From: Methyloprofundus sedimenti
Lineage (GTDB): Bacteria > Pseudomonadota > Gammaproteobacteria > Methylococcales > Methylomonadaceae
Assembly (NCBI RefSeq): GCF_002072955.1
Contig: NZ_LPUF01000003.1
Coordinates: 372,001-436,000, forward strand
Length of the DNA: 64,000 bases
Reading direction: 5' to 3'
Numbering within the stretch: position 1 is the stretch's first letter; each line of letters begins with the position of its first letter. The position numbers and the translations under genes were made by a program. Shown in pieces: positions 38,842 through 48,307 of the stretch. A model generated the notes under the pieces. The model was not told where the DNA came from. It saw only the letters and a program-made list of their open reading frames with translations, and searched no databases.

Positions 38842-38989
38842 AGCATTATTCTGTGGAAAAAAGAAAAGCTTTACTGTCATCTCTGCCTCTTATTTTTTTG
38901 AGTCTTGTTAACGGATAGCATATTCATAATAGATAGTTCCCACGGTCTGGAGCATGGGTACGAGGCGGTTATTAATGTGTTGATAGCGG

Positions 38990-39982
38990 TCATGCGGACT
39001 CTTCTACTGTTTTATTGTTTACCGACAACATAGTCATAATCAGTCGGATTAAGGTTTCTTTTTGTTTAGGGTCTGATTCTGCAACCAGTAAGGTTAAAGC
39101 CGCCAAGCCTGTGTCATTGATAATAGGCTCGCCGTGTTGATTAAATAAATGTTGGTTGCGGTGTAAAAAATCTACAAACAAAAAGGCACCACTGCGTTTA
39201 TTACCATCGGCAAAAGGATGGTTTTTTACGATGAAATAAAGCAGATGCGCGGCTTTGCTTTCTATCGTTGGATAAGCAGGTTCACCGAACACCGTTTGTT
39301 CTAAATTACCTAATAAGGCAGCTAAACCCTCACCGCGTGGTTGTGCGAATAAGTGAGTGGCTTCACCGCGCTTTATTAAGCTTTGTTTTAATTCAGCCAA
39401 TGAGTGACTGGCTTGCGCAAAGCTGGGTAATTTTCCGCCTGCGGTTCCATTGGGTTCTGTTAATAAGCCTTCGTCATAACGCTGTAACCACAAAAAAGTT
39501 TGCGTATAACGGCTGACTATTTCGATCAAACCTCTGCCTGTGTCGCTATTTAGCTCAGGTGATAAAGCGACTTTCTGGACTAACTTTAATGCGGCTTCCA
39601 GTGCCTGTGCATTTTCTTCAAAGCGTTGCTGATTGAGCGTGTAACCTTGGGTGAGGTGTTGTTTTAATAGTTTGCTTGCCCATTGGCGAAAGCGTACACC
39701 TTGTTGAGACTTTACTCTGTAGCCTACAGAGATAATAACGTCTAAATTAAAAGATTCTACTTGGTAGGTTTTACCGTCACGCGCAGTTGTTGCATTTTTT
39801 GCAACAACTGAAGAACGTATAAGCTCTTCATCTTTAAAAATATTTCGTATATGACGAGAAATAACAGATTTATCCCGTCCAAATAACTGTGTCATTTGTT
39901 CAAGGTTAAGCCAAACCGTATCTTGCTCTAGTTGAACCTGAATCTCTCCGTTTGGACTTTCAAAAATAACTATTTCATTCAT
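38990..39982 (-). CDS. RhuM-type protein with C-terminal Fic/Doc domain
   Basis: A 330-residue two-domain protein. Residues ~1-115 are a RhuM/virulence-type DNA-binding-like region (VWLNLEQMTQLFGRDKSVIS, VESFNLDVIISVGYRVKSQQG, VRFRQWASKLLKQHL). Residues ~170-310 are a Fic/Doc domain with active site HPFADGNKRSGAF, catalytic His255. Fic enzymes transfer AMP, other nucleotides or phosphate to proteins. No inhibitory (S/T)xxxE(G/N) motif is obvious. It starts 11 bp after hsdM and precedes hsdS, so it is part of the type I R-M operon and may be a toxin-like back-up. Confidence 0.9.
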   Translation of the reverse strand: MNEIVIFESPNGEIQVQLEQDTVWLNLEQMTQLFGRDKSVISRHIRNIFKDEELIRSSVVAKNATTARDGKTYQVESFNLDVIISVGYRVKSQQGVRFRQWASKLLKQHLTQGYTLNQQRFEENAQALEAALKLVQKVALSPELNSDTGRGLIEIVSRYTQTFLWLQRYDEGLLTEPNGTAGGKLPSFAQASHSLAELKQSLIKRGEATHLFAQPRGEGLAALLGNLEQTVFGEPAYPTIESKAAHLLYFIVKNHPFADGNKRSGAFLFVDFLHRNQHLFNQHGEPIINDTGLAALTLLVAESDPKQKETLIRLIMTMLSVNNKTVEESA

Positions 39983-39993
39983 TATTTATGACC

Positions 39994-41454
39994 TTATGCA
40001 TTAAGTGCATTATTTAAAATAGTTTTCAACTGCTCGCGCAAAGCCTGAATATCCGCTTGTTGCTGGCTGTAATGGCTGAGTAATTCTTCTGGGTCATGAC
40101 TGATGACCTCACCAATATGCGGATTTTTAATATCTAAATTAAAATTACGCTCGATAATATCTTGAATGCTGACTTGCCAGGCCTGTTCAGTCTCTACCCG
40201 TTTGGCAAAACCATCGGCTTCCTCGCCCCACCAGTCTATTTCGGTTTGAAATTCTTCAAATTTCATCGGTTTGGTTTTATTATAATTTTTTACGCCCTCT
40301 GGATACGGGTGTTCGTAATACCAGATGTTTTCGGTGGGTTTGCCTTTGGTAAAAAATAAAATATTGGTTTTAATGCCCGTGTAAGGCGCAAACACGCCAT
40401 TGGGTAAACGCACGATGGTGTGTAAATTACATTCTTCAGTGAGTAACTTTTTGATTTTGGTTTTGACGCCTTCACCAAATAAAGTACCGTCAGGTAAGAC
40501 CACCGCTGCACGGCCACCGTCTTTTAACACTTCAATAATCAGCTGTAAGAATAAATCAGCGGTTTCACGGGTACGAAATTCAGCGGGAAAGTTGTTTTCT
40601 ATGCCGTCTTCTTCGGTGCCGCCAAACGGTGGATTAGTAACGATAACATCGAGCTGATCATCCCAACTGGACAGCGGCTTGCTTAAGGTATTGCCGTGTT
40701 TGATTTGTACGGGGACTTCGATACCGTGCAAGAGCATATTGGTGGTGCAGAGTAAGTGCGGTAATTGTTTTTTCTCTACGCCATGAATTTGCTTTTGCAG
40801 GATCGGTAAATCGGTGCTGGTATTTTTAATATAATGTTGTTTAACATGCTCAAAGGAGCAGGCTAAAAAGCCACCGGTACCGCAAGCTGGATCCATAATG
40901 CTTTCACCCAGCTTGGGGTCTATGCGGTTGACCATAAAGCTGGTCACGGCTCGGGGGGTGTAAAACTCGCCCGCGTTGCCCGCACTCTGTAGGTCTTTTA
41001 AGATTTGTTCGTAGAGATCACCAAACAAATGCCGTTCTTGCGAGTCGGTAAAGTCAATTTCGTTGAGCTTGTTAATGACTTGGCGTAACAGTGTGCCGTT
41101 TTTCATGTAGTTAAAGGCATCGCTAAACGCTTCTTTAACGACAAAACCACGCGGATTAAGCGTAATCGGTGCGGTTAAGTTTTTAAGATCAGGAAACAGT
41201 TGGTCGTTGACAAAACCGAGTAATTCTTCACCGGTTATGCCTTCGTTGTCTGCTGCCCAGTTGCGCCATAAGTATTGTGTGGGCAGTGGTTCGCGGTAAT
41301 TATCTTGTTCAAATTCTAGCTCTTCTTCCTGGGCATCAAATATCTTTAAAAACAGCAACCAAGACATTTGACCTAAACGTTGTGCATCGCCATCTACACC
41401 TGCATCTTTACGCATGATATCTTGAATGGATTTTATAACGGAGCTGACTGACAT
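39994..41454 (-). CDS. hsdM: Type I restriction enzyme methyltransferase subunit (HsdM)
   Basis: A 486-residue N6-adenine methyltransferase. The N-terminal helical domain (1-160) precedes the AdoMet motif DPACGTGG (188-195) and catalytic NPPF (274-277). Its C-terminal helices contact HsdS. Ribosome site AAGAGA right before the ATG; 12 bp upstream lies a (GTGTT)5 repeat, followed by an array of palindromic repeats. Residues 102-165 are duplicated as a fragment at 36683-37000. Confidence 0.95.
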   Translation of the reverse strand: MSVSSVIKSIQDIMRKDAGVDGDAQRLGQMSWLLFLKIFDAQEEELEFEQDNYREPLPTQYLWRNWAADNEGITGEELLGFVNDQLFPDLKNLTAPITLNPRGFVVKEAFSDAFNYMKNGTLLRQVINKLNEIDFTDSQERHLFGDLYEQILKDLQSAGNAGEFYTPRAVTSFMVNRIDPKLGESIMDPACGTGGFLACSFEHVKQHYIKNTSTDLPILQKQIHGVEKKQLPHLLCTTNMLLHGIEVPVQIKHGNTLSKPLSSWDDQLDVIVTNPPFGGTEEDGIENNFPAEFRTRETADLFLQLIIEVLKDGGRAAVVLPDGTLFGEGVKTKIKKLLTEECNLHTIVRLPNGVFAPYTGIKTNILFFTKGKPTENIWYYEHPYPEGVKNYNKTKPMKFEEFQTEIDWWGEEADGFAKRVETEQAWQVSIQDIIERNFNLDIKNPHIGEVISHDPEELLSHYSQQQADIQALREQLKTILNNALNA

Positions 41455-41466
41455 GTTTTCTCTTTA

Positions 41467-41491
41467 GTGTTGTGTTGTGTTGTGTTGTGTT
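41467..41491. repeat. (GTGTT)5 microsatellite just before hsdM
   Basis: Five perfect tandem GTGTT units (AACAC on the coding strand), 12 bp upstream of the hsdM ATG. Slippage would change promoter or leader spacing by 5 bp per unit. Simple-sequence repeats in this position switch expression of some restriction-modification genes; here that is inference. Confidence 0.85.
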
Positions 41492-41502
41492 GTTTTATTT
41501 TT

Positions 41503-42030
41503 ACCATGAAGCGCATGAAGTACTTGAAGTTAAAAAAATCTTATTGTCTTTCCCTTCATTATCTTCATGTCCTTCATGTCCTTCATGGTGACAATAATTC
41601 AGTTTTACCATAAAGTACATGAAGGGCTTGAAGTTAAAAAATCTTACGTCTTTTCCTTCAGTATCTTCATTATCTTCATGGTGACAATAATTCGGTTTTA
41701 CCATGAAGTGCATGAAGGACATGAAGTTAAAAAATATTACGTCTTTTCCTTCATTATCTTCATGGCCTTCATGGTGACAATAATTCGGTTTTACCATGAA
41801 GTGCATGAAGGACATGAAGTTAAAAAATATTACGTCTTTTCCTTCATTATCTTCATGGCCTTCATGGTGACAATAATTCGGTTTTACCATGAAGTGCATG
41901 AAGGACATGAAGTTAAAAAATATTACGTCTTTTCCTTCATTATCTTCATGGTGACAATAATTCGGTTTTACCATGAAGATAATGAAGTACTTGAAGTTAA
42001 AAAAATCTTATTGTCTTTCCCTTCATTATG
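41503..42030 (+). repeat. Tandem array of six CATGAAG palindromic repeats
   Basis: Units begin (ACCATGAAG) at 41503, 41607, 41700, 41793, 41886 and 41970, with spacings 104, 93, 93, 93 and 84 bp. Each starts ACCATGAAGTGCATGAAGGA, has the core CATGAAGTTAAAAAATATTA, and ends CTTCATGGTGACAATAATTC, so its two ends are inverse complements (ACCATGAAG/CTTCATGGT). Units 3-5 are nearly identical; outer ones diverge. The last is cut at the stop of the GxxExxY gene. Unlike CRISPR there is no short constant repeat with unique spacers. Confidence 0.92.
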
Positions 42031-42037
42031 GATGATG

Positions 42038-42427
42038 TCATAAAATAAAGCTTTTTAACCCTTGCTTTAATAGCTTCACATTAAAATTGATTAAGAACCC
42101 TTGTTTGATGTTCATTAATTTCATATAGGTCAAAAGCTGTGCTTCGTGTATTCCCTTTAATTGTTCTACACTTTTTAATTCCAAAATTATTTTATCTTCA
42201 ACTAATAAATCTAATCTATAACCACAATCTAATTGAATTCCTTTATAGTTTACGGGTAAAGGGTACTCGATTTTAAACTTAATATGATTAATGCTTAATT
42301 CGTGGGCAAGACATTGCTGGTAAGTCGATTCCAGTAGGCCTGGACCAAGTGTTTTATGAACTTCAATTGCACAACCAATCACCTTATTTGATAAATCGCT
42401 AAACTCTCTTCCCGTCATTACTCTCAT
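42038..42427 (-). CDS. GxxExxY protein (PD-(D/E)XK nuclease-like)
   Basis: A 129-residue protein with the family motif GPGLLESTY (GxxExxY) at about 29-37, preceded by VIGCAIEVHKTL, and a nuclease-like core DCGYRLDLLVEDKIILELKS (D-x-n-E-x-K, about 70-89) resembling the PD-(D/E)XK active site. Cytoplasmic; function unknown. It is inserted in the type I R-M operon between hsdR and hsdM, with an AAGGAT site before the first ATG. The same palindromic repeats lie directly on both sides (ending at 42030 and starting at 42461), suggesting gene and repeats form one unit. Confidence 0.88.
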   Translation of the reverse strand: MRVMTGREFSDLSNKVIGCAIEVHKTLGPGLLESTYQQCLAHELSINHIKFKIEYPLPVNYKGIQLDCGYRLDLLVEDKIILELKSVEQLKGIHEAQLLTYMKLMNIKQGFLINFNVKLLKQGLKSFIL

Positions 42428-42460
42428 ATCCTTGTGGTGATAGAAAAAAGGCTTGTTTTT

Positions 42461-42536
42461 ACCATGAAGTGCATGACGGACTTGAAGTTAAAAAAATCTT
42501 ATCGCCTTTCACTTCATTATCTTCATGTCCTTCATG
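42461..42536 (+). repeat. CATGAAG palindromic repeat between hsdR and the GxxExxY gene
   Basis: Begins ACCATGAAGTGCATGACGGA, core CTTGAAGTTAAAAAAATCTT, ends TCCTTCATGGTGA. Same orientation as the array on the other side of the GxxExxY gene. Confidence 0.88.
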
Positions 42537-42552
42537 GTGATAAAACAATTTA

Positions 42553-44985
42553 TTAGCTGGCTTTATCTGAATAAAGTTCAGTTTCTAGCTCACTAATGGC
42601 GGCATTATATTTTTGTGCGCCGCCAAAGGCTTTTTTAGCTATTTCTAAGGGACGGCCAAAAGGAATAATGATATTGGCTTTTAAGGCATCTTTGCCTTCA
42701 ATGGCTTTGACGCCTTCATCCGCATAGCCGTCTAATAAAGCGTTTAAGACTTTCTGGGCGATTTCTGAATAGTGGCTAAAGTAATGTCTTTTTTTAACAT
42801 TATTGGCACGTTCTTGTCGGGTTAAGGGCGGTTGATCAAAGACAATATGACAAATTAAATCAAAAGGGTCTAAATCTTTACTTACATCTTGTTCTAGGGC
42901 TTCCCAGATAACGCCTTCCGCCGCGAGTTCATCAATGATCACTTGTTTGCGGTCGGCCTCTTGCCATTTGCGGGTGAAATCGTCGAGTGAGGCAAATTGT
43001 TTTTTAATGGTATTGCGGGTGTAATCTTTAAAGGATTCGGTAACCAGTTTGCCGTCGGTATCGTAATATTGCACGCGTTCGGCTATTTTCTTGACCGTCA
43101 CACCGGCCACATGGAATTTAATATAAGGGGTTGATTCGTCTTCACCCCATTTTTCAGCTGATTCGCCCGAGCCAAAGTCCGTGCCGTCAGCCGGTTTATA
43201 GTCAGACTCTGGGTCATTGATTTTGGGCTGATCTTCTTCTGAGCTTTTCTCATTAGTACCGTTAAGCTCATCGATAAAGTCGGAATTGTCTTCATCAATA
43301 ATAACTTCTGGCTTGGTCACGAGGATTTTTTCAGGGATACCGTCAAAGTTTTTATCCGCGAATAATTCGGTGGCTTTTTTAAAATCTAAAATGGTAAACC
43401 ATAATTTATTATATCTATCGTCTATGCGTGTACCTCGACCAATAATTTGTTTAAACTTGGTCATGGATTGAATATTTTGATCCAGCACCACGAGTTTGCA
43501 GGTTTTAGCATCCACGCCGGTGCTCATTAACTCAGAGGTGGTGACAATGACGGGATAGGCTTTTTTAGGATTAATAAAGTTATCCAGCTGGGCTTTGCCG
43601 ATTTCATCATCGCCCGTGATTTTCATCACATATTTATCATTTTTGGCGACTTGCTCAGGATTTAAGTTAATCAGTGCGCGACGCATACGGTCTGCATGGT
43701 TGATGTCGTTACAAAAGACAATGGTTTTAGCCATCGGATCGGTCCGTTTTAAATAACTGGTAATAGTTTGTGCGACCAATTGGGTGCGCTCATCGATTAC
43801 TAAGTTACGATCAAAATCTTTTTGGTTAAAGATACGGTCATTAATCAACTCGCCGTTTTTATCCCTCTGACCTTTGGTAGGCCGCCAGCCTTGTAGATCA
43901 ATATCAATATCGACTCGAATCACTTTATATGGCGCTAAGAAACCATCTTCAATGCCTTCCTTTAAGGAATAGGTGTAAATGGGGTCGCCAAAATAATCCG
44001 TATTCGATATGTCTTTGGTTTCTTTTGGCGTAGCCGTTAAACCTATTTGCGTGGCAGCACTAAAGTATTCCAGAATTTCACGCCAGGCACTGTCTTCAGC
44101 CGCACTGCCGCGATGACACTCGTCAATAATAATTAAATCAAAGAAGTTTTTATCGACTTGTTTATAGGCTTTCTGATTCTCTTCAGGACCGGTTAAGGCT
44201 TGATATAGTGCAAGATGTATCTCGAAAGCGGGATCGACCGTGCGACCCGTGACTTTGGTCATTGCTGTGCCGAAGGGTTCAAAGTCATTAATACGGGTTT
44301 GATCGACTAATATATTTCTATCGGCTAAAAATAAAATGCGTTTTTTCTGATGCGCTTTCCATAAACGCCAAATAATTTGAAACGCGGTGTAGGTTTTTCC
44401 CGTGCCGGTCGCCATCACCAAGAGCATGCGGTTTTTACCTTCCGAGACCGCTTCAATGGTTTTATTAATAGCTTTTAATTGATAATAGCGCGGTGTTTTG
44501 CCACTGCCATCATCATGATAGGATTGAGTGATTAATGGCAGCTGAGCGGCGGTGTAGCCACGATAAGCGCAATACTTTAACCAGAGCTGTTCGGGGGTAG
44601 GAAAGTCGGCGAGTTGAATTTCTGTTTCGAGTTGCGTGGTATTGGTTTTATCATGAAAAATGAAACCATCACCGTTGGAGGCGAAGATAAAAGGAACTTC
44701 CAGTAAGCGCGCATAATCCATGCCTTGCTGCATGCCTTTGCCAATCTCATGTTTATTGGCTTTCGCTTCAATCACCGCCAGCGGTAGGTTAGGTTTATGG
44801 TAGAGGACAATATCCGCCGACTTTACTGTTTTACGTATGCCCAGCTGCCCGCGTACGATAACTTTACCATCACGCAATTTAACCTCCTGGCGGATCTGCG
44901 TCATCAAATCCCAGCCTGCTTTTTGAATTGCCGGCATGATGAATTTACTGATGATGTCCGTTTCGCTAAGCTTTTTTTTGTCCAT
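42553..44985 (-). CDS. hsdR: Type I restriction enzyme R subunit (HsdR, EcoEI-like)
   Basis: An 810-residue motor/nuclease subunit. The N-terminal nuclease domain contains a PD-(D/E)XK-like core, ending [20 protein letters not shown] (E-x-K). The SF2 helicase has Walker [22 protein letters not shown]-type box [14 protein letters not shown], and motif [13 protein letters not shown]. The C-terminal region is the EcoEI-type domain binding HsdM. It is the first gene of the island on the minus strand, and the length and motifs look intact. Confidence 0.94.
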   Translation of the reverse strand: MDKKKLSETDIISKFIMPAIQKAGWDLMTQIRQEVKLRDGKVIVRGQLGIRKTVKSADIVLYHKPNLPLAVIEAKANKHEIGKGMQQGMDYARLLEVPFIFASNGDGFIFHDKTNTTQLETEIQLADFPTPEQLWLKYCAYRGYTAAQLPLITQSYHDDGSGKTPRYYQLKAINKTIEAVSEGKNRMLLVMATGTGKTYTAFQIIWRLWKAHQKKRILFLADRNILVDQTRINDFEPFGTAMTKVTGRTVDPAFEIHLALYQALTGPEENQKAYKQVDKNFFDLIIIDECHRGSAAEDSAWREILEYFSAATQIGLTATPKETKDISNTDYFGDPIYTYSLKEGIEDGFLAPYKVIRVDIDIDLQGWRPTKGQRDKNGELINDRIFNQKDFDRNLVIDERTQLVAQTITSYLKRTDPMAKTIVFCNDINHADRMRRALINLNPEQVAKNDKYVMKITGDDEIGKAQLDNFINPKKAYPVIVTTSELMSTGVDAKTCKLVVLDQNIQSMTKFKQIIGRGTRIDDRYNKLWFTILDFKKATELFADKNFDGIPEKILVTKPEVIIDEDNSDFIDELNGTNEKSSEEDQPKINDPESDYKPADGTDFGSGESAEKWGEDESTPYIKFHVAGVTVKKIAERVQYYDTDGKLVTESFKDYTRNTIKKQFASLDDFTRKWQEADRKQVIIDELAAEGVIWEALEQDVSKDLDPFDLICHIVFDQPPLTRQERANNVKKRHYFSHYSEIAQKVLNALLDGYADEGVKAIEGKDALKANIIIPFGRPLEIAKKAFGGAQKYNAAISELETELYSDKAS

Positions 44986-45086
44986 GTGGGTATTCCTTTA
45001 CTTTGATGGGTTTTGTTGTTTATAAAAATAACTCGCGGGTTGTGCTGCTAAATTATGACAGATATTTAAAATATTACATATCCCAC

Positions 45087-45693
45087 TTAAATAGCGAACT
45101 TCATTGAGTGATTAACAAAGCTTTGAGCATTATCTGTACTGATGCATTTCAACCCTTCGGCATAAGCTTGATATAACGCTTCAACGGTTCGTGGTCTTTG
45201 TTTGCGTAAGTACTGTTTAATTTTATTCCATGCTAATTCAATCGGGTTAAGGTCAGGTGAGTAAGGCGGTAGGTAAATAAGCTTTGCTCCTGTCTTTTGA
45301 ATAAGATCCTTAATTTCATCTACTTTATGAACTGAGGCATTATCCATCACAACATAGTCACCTTCAGCGAGTAAGGGGCAAAGAAAATGCTTCAAAAAGT
45401 AGAGGAATACAAGTCCTGTCATGGTTCCTTCAAAATTTAAGGCGGTTTTCATACCGGCTGATGTCATTGCCCCGACCATACTTATACGCTGCCCTTTAGC
45501 AACCGGCGCTTCATCATAAACACGCTGATCTGACGGTGCTCGCCCATAAAGAGGTGAGAGATTCAGTCCTGCGCCCATTTCATCAAGAAAAATGAGCTTA
45601 TCGAGCGATATATCGGCGATTTCAGTGCAATAGTCTATTTTTAGCTTTTTAGTTCGGTCACAATATTTAGCTGGATCGTACGGACTTTTTTTT
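45087..45693 (-). CDS. IS630 transposase orfB (DDE domain)
   Basis: Catalytic half of the transposase. The DDE residues are visible: LIFLDEMGAG (first Asp), YVVMDNASVHK (second Asp) and LPPYSPDLNPIELAW (Glu). The reading frame has no own start upstream of about 45578; it extends back to the A8 run at 45686-45693, where a one-base shift joins it to orfA. All three catalytic residues are present, so the element may be active if slippage occurs. Confidence 0.85.
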
Positions 45694-46038
45694 ATATCGA
45701 ATATTCATACGCTTAAGAGCTCTATCCATTGAACTTTTCCCCATGCTAATACCAAAGTGTTCAGCATATCGGTCACAAAGATCATTTAGTGTCAAATCAG
45801 GCTTTTTTATTAGCCATTCTTTTATCTCAAGAGCACCCGCTTCATCTACTTTTGGTGCAACATGCCCGCCTACTTTTTTGGCTGCAATCATGCCAGTTTC
45901 CTGGTAATGTTGCCATAAGGTATAAACAAAAGAATAAGAAACAGCGAAACGTTTAGCTATATCAGGTTTACTTTGTTTGTCTATCTCAATAGCATTGAGC
46001 ACTTTTTTTCGAATATCGACTGAGTAAGGGGCTGGCAC
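45667..46038 (-). CDS. IS630 transposase orfA (helix-turn-helix)
   Basis: DNA-binding half, 123 residues, starting at GTG (MPAPYSVDIRKKVLNAIE). The HTH region is SKPDIAKRFAVSYSFVYTLW, with a second winged part WLIKKPDLTLNDLCDRYAEHFGIS. It ends shortly after the A8 run; reading one base on at that run continues into the DDE half as IKKSPYDPAKYCDRTKKLKI. Confidence 0.85.
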   Translation of the reverse strand: MPAPYSVDIRKKVLNAIEIDKQSKPDIAKRFAVSYSFVYTLWQHYQETGMIAAKKVGGHVAPKVDEAGALEIKEWLIKKPDLTLNDLCDRYAEHFGISMGKSSMDRALKRMNIRYKKKSVRSS

Positions 46039-46257
46039 AAAAATATGATTGATAACGGAGAACTGGGAAAGCTATAGTACATTAAAATTCAATTCATTAA
46101 TACGGGAAATGTAATAAAAAGGAAATATACGGTAGCCGTTTGAGAAAACTCAATTTCCTTCCGTAAAAATTCGGTCTATTTTTTGTATTGACTCAAACTC
46201 GATCTGACGATTTTAAGATTAGTTATAAACAAACTTTGGAATAACTGGGGGAGGACA

Positions 46258-46548
46258 GAGTAAACTTAAATTATTTACTTTTTCCTTCCGCCAACCAACA
46301 GGTCTCCACATTTTTTTGCTGTCATCCTCCGCTCTGTTAAGCTCTCAATTTCTGCTATAAACCGTTCATCTCTGGTCACCATACATTGGTTTGTCTCAAT
46401 TCGAATCTCTTCCAATAATTGTCTTTCGATTGGATATTAAAAAAATTCACGGTAATTTTCTTCTTGCACCAGGCAGGATTTAAACCGACCTTCCCAAAGC
46501 GTCCCCGTTCGCTTGCTCAACTGAATATTTTCATGTAACCATAAAAAA
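46258..46548 (-). pseudogene. Decayed REP-associated (Y1) tyrosine transposase
   Basis: On the minus strand FLWLHENIQLSKRTGTLWEG followed by RFKSCLVQEENYREFF matches the conserved RTGTLWEGRFKSSLV region of REP-associated transposases, then a stop. Further on, FIAEIESLTER and a basic tail RPVGWRKEK in other frames match the family's C-terminus. Stops and frame changes show decay. The flank GTAAACTTAAATTATTTA is shared with the MITE at 34414-34587. The rest of the 46076-46606 gap holds only the ssb terminator. Confidence 0.75.
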
Positions 46549-46570
46549 GCCCTGCAAAAACAGAGCTTTT
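46545..46570 (-). terminator. Terminator after ssb
   Basis: AAAAGCCCTG (46545-46554) and CAGAGCTTTT (46561-46570) form a hairpin followed on the minus strand by a T-rich tail. Confidence 0.65.
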
Positions 46571-46606
46571 AAGTTATATATTCAACACTTTCTATTTATG
46601 CATTAA

Positions 46607-47080
46607 TCAAAACGGAATATCATCATCAAAGTCTTCATAGGCCGCAGGTGGTGGTGAATTAGGTGTGGATTGCGGCTGCGCAGGTGCAGGCTTGTGAGCC
46701 GGCGCTTTAGCATTACTCGGAGCAGAATTTGCTAACGGCGCTGTACCACCCGAACGGCTACCCAGCATATTCATTTCTGTCGCAATGATTTCTGTTGTAT
46801 ATCTGTCATGTCCCTCTTTATCAGTCCATTTACGTGTTTGCAAACGCCCTTCTATATAGACCTGACTGCCTTTGCGTAAATATTCACCAACGATTTCAGC
46901 CAGACGATTAAAGAAAACCACGCGATGCCATTCAGTATTTTCTTTTCGCTCACCTGATTGTTTGTCTTTCCAGCGAAAGGTCGTTGCTAAAGTAATATTA
47001 GCCACTGCGCCCCCAGTAGGCATATAACGCACCTCTGGGTCAGCGCCTAAATTTCCTATTAAAGTTACTTTATTAAGCAT
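46607..47080 (-). CDS. ssb: Single-stranded DNA-binding protein
   Basis: A 157-residue SSB. OB-fold starts [20 protein letters not shown] and includes [20 protein letters not shown] and [16 protein letters not shown] Pro/Gln/Ala-rich linker follows, and the conserved acidic tip DFDDDIPF recruits repair proteins. Monocistronic, with its own terminator. Confidence 0.97.
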   Translation of the reverse strand: MLNKVTLIGNLGADPEVRYMPTGGAVANITLATTFRWKDKQSGERKENTEWHRVVFFNRLAEIVGEYLRKGSQVYIEGRLQTRKWTDKEGHDRYTTEIIATEMNMLGSRSGGTAPLANSAPSNAKAPAHKPAPAQPQSTPNSPPPAAYEDFDDDIPF

Positions 47081-47301
47081 TGATTACTCCACAAAAATTG
47101 AATAATTGAATAGTTTATCATTAATAAATTGATTCCTGATTGACTGACTGGATTAGCAAAATTGAAACATCGATAAAATAAGATATATTTTATATAACAG
47201 TGAGGTGGCGCATTTTTTGAATAATGTGCGCTACCGGCGGGCTAAAGTCGCGCCCTGCTTCTGTGCGGGTTAATTGGTTAGAACTCAAATAATGACGCGT
47301 A

Positions 47302-48261
47302 TTAATGACTAATAAAATCACCAAATGCGCGACTCCCATCGCCTGTAGTGATGGTTTCGACTACGTTTAATGTTTGTGCGTCAATAACAGAAACAGTGCC
47401 ATCAAACCAGTTTGCCACATAAACATGACGGTCATCGACATGTGTACTGATGCCTTCAGGTTTCTCGCCTACTTTAATTTGTTTAATTTCTTTGAGTGTC
47501 GTTGTATCAATAACCGAAACACTATTGTCATCCTGATTGGTGACAAACAATAGTTTTTCATTCGAGGCTAATGCCAAAGCATAGGGTCTTCCACCTACTT
47601 TAACGCGAGCTATGCGCTTTAGATTTTTTGCATTCAGTACCGAGACATCATTGCTTTCTACATTTGCACTATATAGACGCTCGCCCTTTTTATCCAGGCT
47701 GACACCAAAAGGATGGGTACCAACTTTAGTGGTATTTCTCGTTCTTAATGTCACTAAATCAATTTGCGATAATGTGTCATCCATACGATTAGCAACATAT
47801 AGCCAACGACTATCAGGGCTGATAACCAGACCTGATGGCGATTTACCGACCTTTAGTTTTTTGACTAATTTCAGACTGGCGCTATTAAATATTGAAACAC
47901 TATTTTCATACCAGTTGGCAACAAAAATACGTTGCCCATCTGGACTAACTGCGATACCTACTGATGCACCGCCCACCTGGACGTGACTTGTTTGTTGCAG
48001 GCTTTTGGCATCCAGTACAACAAAGCCATTACCTTCCGGAGTACTAATATAAACCTGATCAGTTTGGTGATTCACTGCTACACCGACAGGTTTACCCTGA
48101 ACAGTAATAGATTTAATGACTTGATTGGATTTTAATTCAATAACCGCTACGTTATTGTCTAACTGGTTAGTGATAAAGGCATAAGGCTGTGCTAAAAGAC
48201 CGTTGCTATTAACAAGCAATAAGATAAGAAATGAAGCTCGAGTCATTCGTTTGAATAGCAT
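47302..48261 (-). CDS. Exported YVTN-family beta-propeller protein
   Basis: A 319-residue protein with a signal peptide (SFLILLLVNSNGLLAQ) and seven YncE/YVTN-like blades of ~42 residues, for example AFITNQLDNNVAVIELKSNQ, IFVANWYENSVSIFNSASL, LYVANRMDDTLSQIDLVTL and VYVANWFDGTVSVIDAQTL. Periplasmic; such propellers bind ligands or partner enzymes, with some associated with PQQ-dependent oxidation. No enzyme motif. Its neighbour on the same strand is an SRPBCC protein, 150 bp upstream across a palindromic repeat. Confidence 0.85.
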   Translation of the reverse strand: MLFKRMTRASFLILLLVNSNGLLAQPYAFITNQLDNNVAVIELKSNQVIKSITVQGKPVGVAVNHQTDQVYISTPEGNGFVVLDAKSLQQTSHVQVGGASVGIAVSPDGQRIFVANWYENSVSIFNSASLKLVKKLKVGKSPSGLVISPDSRWLYVANRMDDTLSQIDLVTLRTRNTTKVGTHPFGVSLDKKGERLYSANVESNDVSVLNAKNLKRIARVKVGGRPYALALASNEKLLFVTNQDDNSVSVIDTTTLKEIKQIKVGEKPEGISTHVDDRHVYVANWFDGTVSVIDAQTLNVVETITTGDGSRAFGDFISH

Positions 48262-48307
48262 ATTTTAATACTGACTAATGATTAGTAAATATTTACAGGC
48301 TAAGGAA

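Larger units (their letters stand above)
45060..46075 (-). mobile_element. IS630-family insertion sequence
   Basis: Contains orfA (helix-turn-helix) and orfB (DDE) in different frames across an A8 run, as in many IS630 elements. Ends are uncertain; TATCCCACTT near 45077 and TTTCCCAGTT on the opposite strand near 46060 are partial inverted repeats and may be inside the true tips. It sits upstream of hsdR. Confidence 0.75.

Noticed and set aside
41503-42030. CRISPR array
   Set aside because: Units are wholly repetitive at 84-104 bp with no short constant repeat plus unique spacers, and no cas gene is nearby.
41501-42043. Long open frames on both strands through the palindromic repeats
   Set aside because: They arise because the 93-bp period is a multiple of three; the peptides are pure repeat translation with no ribosome site or family.
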